A stretch of DNA of 64,000 bases from Mesostigma viride (GCA_009746045.1 RPFO01000189.1:358137-422136); one strand, 5' to 3'. Counted from the first letter of the stretch, positions 1 through 11,383 are shown. Numbers and translations are program-made. Notes: generated by a model from the letters alone, not told the origin.

Positions 1-352
1 CCGCCTGCCAGGCGATCAGTGCGCACCGTGCCAAATGGCACCGTGGACAATGCTCCTGCACGCCTAGAATAGACACACGATGTGCAATTCAAAAGGCAAC
101 GAGCTCCTCCACCCGGTATAGCTATGGTCGCTATCAGACTGCTAGCAATGTGCGTACGTTGACAGTTGCGAGGGCCAAGGATCATGCCTGGCCCAACAGG
201 GGAGAAGGACGATGGGAGATGGGGGTGGATGCAGCGGAAGGTGGCCGGGGGTGGGGATGCCGGAACGGAGGGAATGGAAACGGAGGGAATAGTGCTTTTC
301 ATCGCATTGATTTGTCCTGCAGGCATATGATGCGAGCCTGCCGCCTGCTCTG
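1..352. other. Left flank, no gene recognised
   Basis: Unique-looking sequence up to the left end of the CACTA element. The short open frames here have no recognisable domain and no splice context. The last two bases, TG at 351-352, form the left half of the putative target duplication of that element. Confidence 0.5.
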
Positions 353-369
353 CACTAGGAACTCGGCTT

Positions 370-675
370 TGAGAATGGGTGAGAAATTGTGAGAAAAAGG
401 GTGAGAAAGGTGAGAAAAAGGGTGAGAAATGGGTGAGAAAGGTGAGAAAAAAGGGTGAGAATGGGGTGAGAATGGGTGAGAAAACACGTTTCTCACCCGG
501 GTGAGATTGCCCCAAAAAGGTGAAAAAAGGGGAAAAACGTGAGAAAAATCTCAAAAAACAGGACATGAGATAAGTGAGAAAAACGGGAGGTGTGAAACGT
601 GAGAAAAGTGAGAAAATCAGGACGTGAGAAAAGTGAGAAAAACAGGACGTGAGAAAAGTGAGAAAAGTGAGAAAA
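370..675 (+). repeat. Left subterminal repeat array (TGAGAAA units)
   Basis: More than twenty loosely spaced copies of GTGAGAAA or close variants. The inverted counterpart lies at 4,425-4,705. Position and mirrored orientation fit transposase-binding subterminal repeats of the CACTA element. Confidence 0.75.
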
Positions 676-845
676 CACAGCGCTGAAAAACACACCCATA
701 ATGCAATATGCTGGCAGCAGACACATGCATGCAGTGCCAGTAACAACCGCTGTTCAAAACAGCACGAACAATAATGATTTTTTCATTAAATGTTTGAATA
801 ATTTTAATGTTTACAGCTGCAAGAACCCGTTGATTCAACTATTCA

Positions 846-992
846 ACACTGTTATGGCGTTATGTACATCTTCGGCATTCAAATATGCCTTTTCAACACA
901 GTCTGTTATGGCGTTATGACATCTTCGGCATTCAATGCCTGTTCAACACAGTCTGTTATGGCGTTATGACATCTTTCGCATTCAATGCCTAT
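846..992 (+). repeat. Tandem repeat, about 60 bp x 2.5
   Basis: Units share TGTTATGGCGTTATG, then ACATCTTCGGCATTCAA, then TTCAACACAGTC. The region lies inside the CACTA element and has no coding signal. Confidence 0.75.
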
Positions 993-1129
993 CATCAAAT
1001 ACTATATGGTAGCTAGCTAAAAAGCGGGCCGGTCGACAGGGCGTCACATGCTGACTTGAAAGTGGAACCGCTTGCATTTTACTCTCGTGGTCCCTGCAAG
1101 AAATAAAGCAAACCGACACAATATACGCA

Positions 1130-1466
1130 AGAGGAAAAGAAATCAGATCCTTGACATAGATGTAAGCGTTCTACAAGGATCTTGAGCTCAGCACCACCTA
1201 AAAATCCATGCAGCAAATGTGTATGGCAAATCATAATTCCATCAACATACAATTCTACACATCCATGCATGCAAGAGGCCGGGGGAAAAAAAACAGGCCC
1301 TTGCAGATAAACATCTATACCTTCAAATGCCAAAATAATGACACCTATAATTCCCCCTAAAATGAAAGCAGTGCAAGAGACAAAAAAGACATCAGATCCT
1401 TGACATAGACATCACCATTCTACAAGGAAGAGCTCACCAGCACCTAACGGTCCATGCAGCAAATGT
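1130..1466 (+). repeat. Pair of diverged direct repeats, about 90 bp
   Basis: 1,130-1,222 and 1,376-1,466 share ATCAGATCCTTGACATAGA, TTCTACAAGGA and CCATGCAGCAAATGTGTA. They are internal to the CACTA element. Function unknown. Confidence 0.7.
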
Positions 1467-1927
1467 GTAGAACCCAACACTCACTCTTATGGCAAAGCAG
1501 CCCCATGTGGCAAGGCAGCACCATACACATGAATCACACCATGCGCCAGATGTCACACGAGCAAGGCACAACGTTGTCGTCGGATCAGAAAGCAACAAAC
1601 GTGAAAACGCTAGCGGCCCAAATCTGAGATTCCGCGGAACACAGAAAATAAGAAAGCTCAGAAGCTACCAGCAAGGGATCGAACATATGACCTTTGGCAT
1701 GATTTCGCGGCTGTGTGAGTCTCCTGATCCGAAGGCATCTCACTTAATTAACGTTTCGAAACAGCCAAACTGCGGAAAATCTCTTACCGGAGAGAGTTGC
1801 CAATATCAAGGAGACAACCAGCGCAGGCCAGAAATCGGGAGAATCCGGACCATGGTAGCTCGAGCCTGCCGTTATCTTGTCCGCGTTTTCGAGTCGTGCA
1901 GGATTATGAATATGAATGGAGATGGAA

Positions 1928-2868
1928 ATGTGTAGCCTTGTGCATTGAAATTACGGCTGGCTGACGTGAAGAGCGACTACATGACCTACACGGTGGGGCC
2001 GGAAACGGCTTGCTTGATTGTGTTTCATCGTGGGCAACGAGTCCAACAACTACTTTCTCTGGGCGGCAAACTGCGGCAAATTGAACGCAAACCTCATCAT
2101 GAAATCTTGACCGTCGAAATGTAACAATCCGACGACTTATGCAGTATGCCGCGTAATTTTCTGTTGCGGGAGAGCCGTTGGGCCGGTTCCCGACGCGGGC
2201 GACCAGTGGTTTGCGTTAAGTTAACTTAGCTGAAGTTCCCCAAGCCGCATGATGGCTCTCATCGACGGCCTCAGTCTATTGACGCGTCGGCCCGATTTTG
2301 GCGGCACCCAATTTGACCCCAACGGCACCTACCGACAAAGGGCATACGTACGTTTCACGCGCACCACGACCTTCGAGCTCTGCTATGGCGGTGGTGCCGT
2401 GGGGCCCGCATCAGACTGCGGGCCCTTATCTGCTTTGGCGGTGCTGCCGTTGGGCCCGCATCAGAATTCAGGCCCTTTATGCATGCGGGCCATTAATGCA
2501 TGTTACTTTTTTAGTCTTCTGCATACAAATATGAAGCAATGAGGTCGTGTCCTCTGGATTTTTGCACTGCAAATGGCATTTGCACCGTGTGCAGTTCCTG
2601 GACGTTTGGAAACATGCATGATGGCATGTGGCTAATGTAATGACTGACTAGCTAGACCGTTTCAGTGGTTTTTCATTTGCGGGTATTTCCTCGTAAATGG
2701 TGGGAAAGCGATCGCAGCAATGGTTCTCACCACTAGACACTCCCGGCCAGTGAAGCTCGAAAAACACGCCCTGATCAAGCAAGCTGTTTCCGGCCCCACT
2801 GTATAGGTCATCTTACAGTCGCTCTTTGCGTAAGCCAGCCATAGTTTCAATGAACAAGGCTACACATT
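1928..2868. repeat. Internal foldback: about 90-bp inverted arms at 1,928-2,018 and 2,773-2,868
   Basis: The plus strand at 1,928 and the minus strand from 2,868 both read ATGTGTAGCCTTGT, then CATTGAAA, GAGCGACT and GTGGGGCCGGAAAC, with about 85 percent identity by eye. The arms enclose about 750 bp. In that stretch 2,382-2,475 carries two copies of an approximately 48-bp unit containing GGGCCCGCATCAGA. It may be a duplicated coding piece of the transposon in inverted orientation, or a foldback insertion. Confidence 0.65.
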
Positions 2869-2916
2869 TGCATACTCTTTGCTTGGTTATCGGTGTGCCT
2901 TTGTTTGGATGCAGGG

Positions 2917-4247
2917 GGGATCGCTGTGCTGACACAACGCGGCAAGGGATTTGCTGGTAGAAGATGCCCTTCCCAAGGCTGATTACAGCGACCCTGCGAA
3001 TGGCGACGAGGCCTACTGGTGAGCCTTGTTTTTTGCAAATGCTACTTACGCCGTCTGCTTTGGTTTTTTTAATTCAGTCCTATTGAAAGGCGCCTTGGGA
3101 TTAGCCATGCAATCATGTTTTACTGTCACAAAGCCAGCCCTAGTAATTAATATCTAGTTTGTTTGGTTTTACCCATCCGGGTGCCATGATCTTGCCGCCA
3201 GTAAAAGCGTCCTGTGTTGTATCTGTTCTATTTTTTTTAATAACCAATACTTGCAATAATAATACTCTTTGCTGGGTTATCGGTGTGCGTTTGTTTGAAT
3301 GCAGGCGAGATCGCTGTGCTGACACAACGTTCAACGTGCTTGCATGGGCATCATTAAACCTGACGCCGCTTGTGCCGCAAGGCATTGTAGCGGCGTGTGG
3401 GGGCGTGAAGCGCTACGCGGATTCTTTCCACAAAGTCAGGATACACGGGTTCAACTACCGCACGGAGGCTGCGGACCAATCCCAGGGAAAGCGGCACAAG
3501 AATGCGGGAGTTGCGGTGCATGGCCCGGGCGGTGTAGACTTTGGTTTCATTACACACATTCTGAAGGCCAGGTTAGAGTACCCACGAGGGGGCTGGGAAT
3601 GGCAGCTGTTGTTGAAGGTGGAGCTTTTTGATCGCCTTCATGTCGCTCACCTGCCCCACGAGAGGTTGGTGGTCATCAGCAGCGCACAGGCCCCCAGGTC
3701 GTCGTGCCTTGTGTTGCCAGGTGCAGTGAGCTCAGTTGGGTATGTCGTCGATGAATGCTATGCTCCCGAAATGGTGGTAATCCCTGCCAAACTGCCATGG
3801 AGCATGGCACATCAGGCGCAATCTGCCCTCAGTAACCATGTGTATCACAGCGTGGCAGCAGATTTCCCCACCATGCCGCAGTTTGAAGTGATTGAGGAGG
3901 GTGAGCCGATGCCACCGCCACCGCCTAGTGGCAAGAAGAAAGGCAAGAAGAAGGGGTCCAAGAAGAAGAAGGTGGCAGCGGCAGACCTAGGTGATGGCGA
4001 CGTGGTGCGCCGCGCTGGCAAGGCACCTGCTCGAGGGCGCAGCCGCAAGCGTGGTGCTCCCACAGATGCTGGACCTAGCCAGCCCACCGTTGTAATTGAG
4101 GAGGTCCCTATGGCAAAGAGGGCCAGTGGAAGGCAGCGTAAAGCTGTGAACTATTGCGACACTAGTGGGGATGACACTATGTCATCAGAAGATGATGTTG
4201 ATGCAAGCAACCCCTCGGACAGCAGTTCTGAAGAAGATGACTATTGA
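2917..4247 (+). CDS. Transposon-encoded protein, C-terminal part (DUF4216-like, CACTA type)
   Basis: The open frame 3,305-4,247 probably starts at a splice acceptor (TTTGAATGCAG at about 3,304) rather than at the upstream in-frame ATG (3,159). A likely upstream exon at 2,917-3,020 is bounded by an almost identical acceptor and by a GTGAG donor. Residues equivalent to 3,400-3,660 (a RYADSFHKVRIHGF stretch, then a GWEWQLLLKVELFD stretch) resemble the small beta-rich domain near the C-terminus of TNP2-type CACTA proteins (DUF4216); this is family recognition by eye. A basic tract rich in Lys and Gly (about 3,930-4,060), an Arg-rich stretch and an acidic Ser/Asp/Glu tail ending DDY follow, suggesting nuclear DNA or chromatin binding. 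The catalytic transposase domain is not seen in the window. Confidence 0.55.
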
Positions 4248-4424
4248 TTTAATTTGGGCATGACAGCATTGTTTATGGAATGATGTGCTGTTTTATATTG
4301 TATGACAACCCTATATTAATTGCACCTTTGTGCACCCTATAATGCATATCAAAGTGGTGTTGAGTTTTTTTTCACGTTCAGGACTTAATGAAATAAAGCT
4401 CATGATTTTTCTCGTGTTACACTC

Positions 4425-4705
4425 TTGGTGAGAAATTTCTCACCACGTTGACTTGTGATTTTTCTCGTGTTGGTGAGAAACTTCTCAATTTTCTCAATTT
4501 TTCGGACTTTTTCTCACCCATTCTCACCTTTTTTCTCACTTTAGGGTTTTTTCTCACCCCAATCTCACCAAAACCCCCTTTTTCTCACCAAAATCTCACC
4601 CTGGTGAGATTTTTTGCCTAGCGTCTGCGGAAAAAAATTGAGATTTTTCTCAATTTTCTCAAAAAATTCTCACAAAAGGTGAGAAAATTGAGGGTTTTGA
4701 GAAAA
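4425..4705 (-). repeat. Right subterminal repeat array (TTTCTCAC units)
   Basis: Mirror image of the 370-675 array: TTTCTCACC and TTCTCAATTT units up to the right terminal inverted repeat of the CACTA element. Confidence 0.75.
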
Positions 4706-4729
4706 TTCTCAGAATCTGAGTTCCTAGTG

Positions 4730-5940
4730 TGGGTTTTCGGGGGTGATTGTGCAACGCCGAGGCGTAGGTAATCCAGCAAACGTTGTGTTTTACAAATCTG
4801 ACAGTTGATAGATGTTGTTCTAGCCCGAAATACCGGCACCGCCATGTCTATCACCCGACTAGGTCGAGGCATGAGGGTGGAACGGTGGGACTGTTTAGAG
4901 GCTGTCCCCGAAGCCTGTTAGCCGCGAGCCGACGAGTAGTGGGGTTGTCTACCTACTGGAACCACCAGGGGCAGCACGTTTCTTATAGACTCGCCACGAG
5001 ACCGCTCTACAACCGTGCTGTTAATCTCAACACCGTCAAAGAAGGCAGCAAAGCGACCATCCGACTTCAGACGCATCTGCACACGCTTCCCCCCCGGTAC
5101 GTACCCCTTCCTTTTCTCCACGACCTTCTCGTGATTCCAAAGCTTGCTCCTCGCCGCCAGCTGTGCAGGGGTGTAGTCCTCGTCCATGCTGATGAGGGTG
5201 TCCTTGAGCAGGCGACGGGCACCCATGACCCGTTTCTGGTCGTTCATGGTGGCCATGGTGACCAAAACCAGGCCACGGCTGGGCCTGGCAGGCGAATGGC
5301 CCTGTCAATGGCGGTCACGTGATGGCGCAGCTGCAGCACTCCCCAAGAACGCGGGGCCCCGCAAGGCCTCGGTAAGTGCGTGTGCGGTGTCATGCAGTCT
5401 CCCTTCTCAAAATTCTTAAGAACGGATATTGCGTTGTCTCAGTGAGCTGAGCCACATTCTGTGACGTTACGCGACTGCCGTGGCAGCCGTCTTATGTAGC
5501 CGCCTGGGCGACTATGGCATCCCGAGGTTCTTCCCCACCGCGTCACGCGAACGTGACCCGCTTGGGGGGGGAAGGTGGCCATGGCCGCCTTTAATTCCAG
5601 CAATGTGGCTTGGGTGGCAGCAGAGGCAGCAGCCATAGACTTGAGCTCACCGTGCACAGACTTGAGCTCGATCAGAGGTGAACGACTGCTGCATGCCACG
5701 CAGCACTGCAGCTCAGTGGGGTCGGCTGCGCCGGCAGGGGTGTCGGCGTCGGCCCGGCGCGGCGTCGGATGCGTCAGCGATGGTCGCCAGCGGGTTGCAG
5801 AGTTCAGGGCAGCGTGTTAAGAGGCAGGAGGTGCGTTGCAGGTCGTCGTCCCATCGTAGCCCCTGCGCGAGGCCATCAGGCACAGCCGCGCCGGTGTTGG
5901 GATGGCGGATGATGTCGTCCGCGTCGTATCAGAATTAATT
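4730..5940 (-). pseudogene. LINE ORF1 remnant (RNA-binding ORF1p, C-terminal domain)
   Basis: The best frame, 5,265-4,918, contains KDTLISMDEDYTPAQLAARS followed by KLWNHEKVVEKRKGYVPG and GRFAAFFDGVEI. This matches the C-terminal nucleic-acid-binding domain of L1-like ORF1 proteins and is related to the ORF1 copies at 20.2 and 35.2 kb. Upstream (5,440-5,935), pieces such as LLELKSVHGELKSMAAAS look like the coiled-coil region but lie in other frames, so the gene is frameshifted. The element ends leftward near 4,731, against the CACTA right end. At 5,933-5,950 an AT-rich tail separates it from the ORF2 remnant to the right, so the two are probably different LINE copies. Confidence 0.65.
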
Positions 5941-6254
5941 TGAGGATTTAATGCACGTCGGCGAGCGGCATGATGAAAAATGCCGCAAGGTTGGCCGGTT
6001 GCAGGTGGGTTCCGAGGCTTGTATATTTCAGGTTAAATCAGACGGTGAAGGCGGTGCATGGGGTGGCAGGCGCGGTGTTAGCGCGGCTCGGCGTCCATGG
6101 AAGTGGCTTCCGTGGTGCGCGGTTTCTTGTGAGCGGCGGTAGCGTTGTCGGCGGAATGGCTGGCGTCCTCAAGAAGGTCGTCGATGGCGCGGGTTTCCTG
6201 GGCTGCAGGTGTTGTTTGGGCCTGAGTCCATACCTACGAGTAATATTACGTATG

Positions 6255-8352
6255 CTATGTCGGGGTCGCAGGCGTGCTGCTATTCACGGGTGGAATGCCG
6301 CCATGTCGAGTCGAAAATAGCGATATCTGCTGGGCAGGCCGAGGTCGAGAACGTACGAAATCGGGGGCGATAGCTGCAAGAAATCGGGGGCGATAGCGGT
6401 TGAGGATCATGCGCATGAACAACTTGAGTGCGGCGCTCTGGATGCAGACTCCTCTGTAGTTGGCGGGGTCGTCAGGGGAACCTTTGTTTTTGTACAGCAT
6501 AATACGGTAGCTGTGCTGCCACTCAGGAATCGGCGGCGCGTCGGCAAGCAGGATCCGGTTATTGCAGACGTCAAGCAGGAGCCCCGTGAGCCCCGTGAGG
6601 CCCGTGAGTGCCGGGGCTGGGAGCTGGTCAGGGCCAACGGCGGCGTAGAAGCGGAGTTGCTTGGCGGCGGTGCTCAGCTCGAGCTCGGTGAACGGCGGGA
6701 GCTCCTTGGGGTCGGCCAGGGGTTCCGTCAGGGCTGCCGGTACGTGTAGTCCTGCTCAGCGGCGGGTGGCGTGGGCGGCGCAGGGACGTCCGCAGGCGCT
6801 ACTGCCAGGCGTGCGGCCGCCAGAGGGCCAAGCGGCGGAGGCGGCGGGGGGGCACCGAGCAGCCGGGACTGGGAGGAATCACCACTGGTCGAGCTGCTGC
6901 TGCGGTGAGCCAGAGAGCGTCCGCGGCGCCGGCTGCGCGCCGCCGGCGGGCCGTTGGGCGTGACGCAGGCGGGTCCAGGCGTACTTGCCGTGTTGGTCCT
7001 TGAGGTGGGCGAAGTACTCGCGGACATGAAGGTCCTCCTGCTCCTTGGTCGCCTGCCGGATGCATGGCCGAGTGGTAATCGGCTTTGAGGCGGGCGTAGC
7101 GGGCGGGGTCGCTGTTGTCGCGCAGGGCTTGCCGGGCCTGGATGACGGCAGGGAGCCGGTGCATGCAGGCTGGTGAAGCGGGGCGGGCGGCGGGGGGGCA
7201 GCAGGGCCCCGGCCGCGGGCAGCCTGGCTGCTTGTCATGCAGCGAGGTGCCGAAGGGCCGATGCCGGGCCGGCAGCGAACAGCTCGGGGCGTGGCTGGCC
7301 GGGATGTCCAGCGCGTCGACGAACGCCTCTGCCGCGCGCTTGTGGGCGCGTTTTTCAGGGAAGTCCTCCAGAGCGTCGTCAGATTTCTCAAGCAACTGAA
7401 GTGTGCGCAAATCAGGTGGTGCCACGTGCTTACGAAAGGGCGAGGGGAATCGCAGGCGGATGCGGGCGGTGACGATGCGATGATCGGAGCGCACCAGGGG
7501 GATCACATGCGAGCGAGCAGCTAGTACAGATCCTTGATGACGCTTGCGCATTACAACATAGTCGATGCAGCGTTCAGTGCCAGTAATTGGCGAGGTGTGT
7601 GTGACCAAAGCATCTGGACTATGTGGAATTAAAGCGGGTGTTGGCATGGTGACCAAATCGCATGTCGTTAGCAAATCAGCAAAAAGTTCAGTGTTGGCAT
7701 TGGAGACCGTATACCGTTGCCCGGGCGTGCTGACATCCGCCAGTACCCGGTGGTAGCGTGGCGTTGGCGTCCAGCAGCAGAGCGAGGTAGTTGCGACCAG
7801 GGATGCCGTTCGCCAGTTTCTCCAGTGCATGCTGCGAAGAAGTTCTTGTTCTGGGTGGCCGGAGTGGGGTGCGTAACCGACGCCCACCGTCAGGGCGTAG
7901 GTCGAGTGGCCCTCCATCGAATGAAAAGTGGCCACAAGGAGCCGAGCGTTGACCAGCTGCATGGGGTTCGCCCATGCGGCGTACGGCGAGCGGGGAGCAG
8001 AGCAGACCGACGCCCCCGTTCCCGGTGCCGTCGCCGCCTCCGTAGTAGAACCGCCAGCCGTCGACTGATGTCGTCAGCAGCAAGGGCAGTTGATCCGCGG
8101 GCCGATGCAGTGCGCCTGTAGTTCTTGGATTCCCAGGATGGCGATATTATTGTCGATGCAGAAACCAATAAGATTGGAGACTCGATGGCAGTGACTGACA
8201 GTCGTCACTGCGCAGGCAGTGGGGGGGGAGGTGCATGGTGGGGTAGGGGGGGCGGGTTGGGGACTTATGCTTTCAATCACCGTTTCGATTCTTCCTGCCA
8301 ACGCGTCGAGGCGACGCCGACGGTTGGCTCGGGTGGCCAGGTAGAATTAGTC
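6255..8352 (-). pseudogene. LINE-A ORF2: APE endonuclease and N-terminal RT, 3'-truncated
   Basis: Reading on the minus strand: DNNIAILGIQE (about 8,155) is the start of an APE-type endonuclease. A GVGYAPHSGH segment follows (7,870), then RCIDYVVMRKR and IPLVRSDHRIVTARIRL (about 7,480-7,570), the last carrying the SDH motif of APE nucleases. The RT start reads LYKNKGSPDDPANYRG then KLFMRMILNRY (6,400-6,500). The polymerase core (YADD box) is absent: homology is lost at about 6,390, where an 18-bp segment is tandemly duplicated. Several frameshifts interrupt the frame. The 5' part of this ORF2 lies at 19,459-19,662, separated by the gypsy insertion. Confidence 0.75.
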
Positions 8353-8356
8353 TGCG

Positions 8357-9610
8357 TGTCACGGACGCGAGCTATGTCATCCGGGCGGCGCCCACTATGC
8401 ACAAGACCGGTGACGTGCGCAAGGAATTTGTTTTCTACGCATTTTCGACAAAGGCTAGTGACCGGGGGGGGGACACTAGCACTTGCAGCATAAGAGCGGA
8501 CGAAAGTGTACGTGCACGCGCGCCAGGCCAGGCACAGCTGGGCGCGCAGCACTGACTTGAGCGGACGGCAGCACAAGTGCGCAGCGTCGAGAGGATCATA
8601 CGCGTGTTAGTGGACAGCTGGAGCTGAAGCTGGACTGCTGGACTTCAACAGCGCCGAGGCTATTGACAGGCCAGGTGTCTTTGTGGTGTAGAATAGCGGG
8701 TCAACGTTATGAGGACTGGACAGAAAATGGAAAAGGACAATTTGCGGTGCAGAGCCAGATCGCTGGAATGAATGCGAAATCGCTGGCAGCTCCCTACAAA
8801 GGGATTTCTTCTAGAAAGGAACGATTAGACGCAATGTTTGCTGGGCCACTCACACGCAAGGTGTGAGCGTGCAGATTGTCTGAAGGATATTATGCTTCGA
8901 CCTTGGTGGACGTGACTCAATGCCGGACATTCCCAGGGACAGAAATGCCGGAGCCTCTAGGAGATGAGATCGGCAACAGGGTAGCAATTTAGATTTGTCG
9001 GGATGCCTTCCTGCTTTTGTTGGCATGTGTGGTAGAAAGCCAGGACGGCAACTGGAATGCGGTTTCTATTTGCATGGTTCAGGCAGCAAGATAGTTTTGG
9101 CATTCCTGGCTGGACTGACAAGTGTGGCGTGTGTCATGCGTGTGGCATGACGAATGGTTTGGTTCATAGTCGAAGAGGACTCTCACGCAGCGTGTAGTCT
9201 CTTCGAGTCTCTCGTTAGTGGCCTTCGTGTTTCTCCCTTTCCTTGGGAGCAAGGCCGGTAGCATGTCATGGAGCGCTGCCTAACTGCGGGCTCGTGAGCA
9301 TGGAGTGCATCGATATTGAGACTATCAACGTGTTGTAATTGTATTAACTTTCTCAATAAATTCCGCATGTGCGGCTTCATCATCAGACTGTGCAAAGTGT
9401 GTGTTGTGAAAGCATTGTTCTATAGCAGGGGAGGCAAAAGCACCCTCTTGCACCATCATATTGTCGCAATTAGAGTAGTTGGAGCGTCTAGCTAACGCCC
9501 CAGCAAGGATATTCAAACGCGGCACGCGACGGTACACAAGGGGATCAAGAAGGTGGTCATCAGGCACGAGGGACAGTTCCTTGTCCTCGGCTGAGAGCCC
9601 TCTTTTCATT
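8357..9610 (+). repeat. Left long repeat A1 (LTR lacking its last 143 bp)
   Basis: Nearly identical to 18,066-19,315, with small differences such as a G-run length near 8,464 and T/C changes near the 3' end. It starts TGTCACGG directly after TGCG. It ends TTCATT at 9,610, after which internal sequence starts. No TGG-type primer-binding site complementary to a tRNA 3' end is visible right after it. Confidence 0.85.
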
Positions 9611-9769
9611 ACTCGAAGAGACTAGCTCCATCTGCAAAGGAACATTTTCATTTCAGCAAAGAGAGACGGTGTGCAGTTTTCTGGGGAAGACTAGCACACA
9701 TAGTGGCCTGATCAACCATTAAGTCTTTCAGATTAGACCGTTGCTACTTGGTAGTGGTTGTGGCAGTTT

Positions 9770-11383
9770 ATGTCATATCACACTAGGTCGGTCACAGCGT
9801 TTTTGGCAAGCCACGCAGGCTGTGCCAACACGGGCGTCGACACCGACGGGCAGGAGCTCTCCAGGGTCGATACCACCATCAACATGTCAGGAACTGACCC
9901 CACAGCATCAGGCAGTGGTGGGTCAGCGCCGGCAGCTACGGGCGGTCAAGCAACTGACCCGCCCAGCGGTCGTCTCGGCACTAGTGCGGACACCGCTTTG
10001 TTAGGTAATGGAGCGCCTTCCCTTTCTTCGGCAGGGGACGGTGGTGCTCTTACCCAAGTGCTGCGCCTGCTGCAAGAGCAAGCGGCAGAACTGGCGGCAC
10101 TCCGAGCTCAGCAAGCGACGCAGTTATCGCAACAGGCGACGCTTGTTGAAGAAACTGTGCGACTTGCTTTGGAGCGCGCGGAATCGACGGCTGAAGCGAG
10201 GCGTGCTACGGAGCGCGCTGAGCAACGGCGGCAGGCGGAGGCAACCACGGAAGCTGCACGCGCCTGCCAAGCTGCGGCCCAACGCGACGCCGAGGCCAGG
10301 CAGGCTGCCGAGGAAGCGCGGCAACATGAGGCGCTGCGCGACCAACGCGGACACTTCGACGAAGAGCGCAGTGGGACAGGTCCACTACGCAACGTTGAGC
10401 CCAGTCAGCCACGCGTCGGACCAAGCGGTCAATGGCGGGGCAACGGGGAAATGGCGCAGGATGACGAGCTGCAGCCGAACGTCGGTCGGGTAGGCACCCG
10501 GTCGACTGCCGACGCATCTTATACGCTGGGGGGGAACCTACGGGCACCCAACCAAGGCACGTTATCGTGGCGCGGCGGGTATGGTGCAGCCCCCAGGGGG
10601 GGAGCATCAGGTGGCTTGTTTAGCACAGGTCGGCCACCCATGACGGCGGCAGCAACGCCGTTGGGTGGCACCGCAGGGCGGCCCAGGCTTGGCGGCACTC
10701 GGTCAGACTTCGGCTGGGGCCAAGTCGATCGGGAGGTAGCCAGCATACCATGGGGTGAGGGCGACGACGTCCAGCGACCCCACCGCATGCCGTACGGCGT
10801 GCATGGTGAATCCACTCGTGTGCCATCGCTGCCCAAGGTGGAGCTTCGCGAGAAGTTCACCTCAGCAGGCACGGGTGCGACGTTAGAGGAAGCCTATGAG
10901 CTCTTCCGAGCTCATTGTAACACTTATCGTTATGCCTCGGGGTATCCTCTTCGCCATGAGATGGTGATGGATTTTATTCACCTTTTTTTCCATGACCTGA
11001 CCAAGAAGAAGGTCCAGGTTTTGGTCCAGCATTACCGAGCGCTCGTGGACCGATGTCATCGCACGGACATATGGTTTGCGCTCACGGACATGGGCACACC
11101 GGATCTCGACTCGATCATCTTCGATGTCGACCCGGCAGAGCAGCTGTGGCAGCAACTGCGGCTGGAGTACCCAGTTGAGCACGTCAAGGCCATCGCGGAA
11201 TGGAATGGAGCGTTCACCGTCGCCGAGGGTGAGGATCCGGCTTTCTCCCTTGACCGGCTCTCGCGTTTGCGGGCAAAGTGCCTGATTATACGCAGACCAA
11301 GGCTTGCCGGTTATGGCGGAGTGCAGTGCCCCTGCTGGCCATCGATCTTCCGGAGCCGCCCGGTGGGGAGTGGACTTTGGTGA
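9770..11383 (+). CDS. gag: Gag-like capsid protein of the gypsy element
   Basis: ATG at 9,770 was chosen; the frame is open slightly upstream. Residues about 90-205 form a long Ala/Gln/Glu/Arg-rich coiled coil. A Gly/Pro/Arg-rich linker follows. The region from about residue 360 (a LEEAYELFRAHCNTYRYASG stretch, then IHLFFHDLTKKKVQVLVQHY) looks like the alpha-helical capsid fold of Ty3/gypsy Gag. The frame stops at 11,383, but the capsid homology carries on in the -1 frame from about 11,278 (VPDYTQTKACRLW). The end of this frame is therefore probably a frameshift mutation or a frameshifting site inside the capsid domain. Role: assembly of the retrotransposon particle. The zinc knuckle is encoded in the next frame. 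Confidence 0.75.
   Translation: MSYHTRSVTAFLASHAGCANTGVDTDGQELSRVDTTINMSGTDPTASGSGGSAPAATGGQATDPPSGRLGTSADTALLGNGAPSLSSAGDGGALTQVLRLLQEQAAELAALRAQQATQLSQQATLVEETVRLALERAESTAEARRATERAEQRRQAEATTEAARACQAAAQRDAEARQAAEEARQHEALRDQRGHFDEERSGTGPLRNVEPSQPRVGPSGQWRGNGEMAQDDELQPNVGRVGTRSTADASYTLGGNLRAPNQGTLSWRGGYGAAPRGGASGGLFSTGRPPMTAAATPLGGTAGRPRLGGTRSDFGWGQVDREVASIPWGEGDDVQRPHRMPYGVHGESTRVPSLPKVELREKFTSAGTGATLEEAYELFRAHCNTYRYASGYPLRHEMVMDFIHLFFHDLTKKKVQVLVQHYRALVDRCHRTDIWFALTDMGTPDLDSIIFDVDPAEQLWQQLRLEYPVEHVKAIAEWNGAFTVAEGEDPAFSLDRLSRLRAKCLIIRRPRLAGYGGVQCPCWPSIFRSRPVGSGLW

Larger units (their letters stand above)
353..4729 (+). mobile_element. CACTA (EnSpm-type) DNA transposon, 4.38 kb
   Basis: The left end begins CACTAGGAACTC at 353 and the right end finishes with its exact complement at 4,718-4,729, with imperfect extension to about 25 bp. 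TG lies immediately outside both ends (351-352 and 4,730-4,731), fitting a 2-bp target duplication; CACTA elements usually make 2-3 bp. Inside each end is an array of subterminal repeats: TGAGAAA-type units in direct orientation at about 370-675 and in the opposite orientation at about 4,425-4,705. Such arrays are typical transposase-binding regions in this superfamily. The only substantial coding region is the plus-strand gene ending at 4,247. A complete transposase with a catalytic core is not visible, so the copy is probably internally deleted and non-autonomous. Confidence 0.8.

Noticed and set aside
1489-1935. 148-codon plus-strand frame inside the CACTA element
   Set aside because: No domain, no splice support, and low-complexity composition. 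It could be an old exon but nothing supports it.
3159-3304. N-terminal extension MFGFTHPGAM of the CACTA gene
   Set aside because: This stretch reads as an intron ending TTTGAATGCAG, duplicated at 2,850-2,917, so the in-frame ATG is probably not the start.
9030-9609. Minus-strand open frames inside the long repeats (also at 18,784-19,314)
   Set aside because: They are present in both copies only because the repeats are duplicated, and they have no domain.
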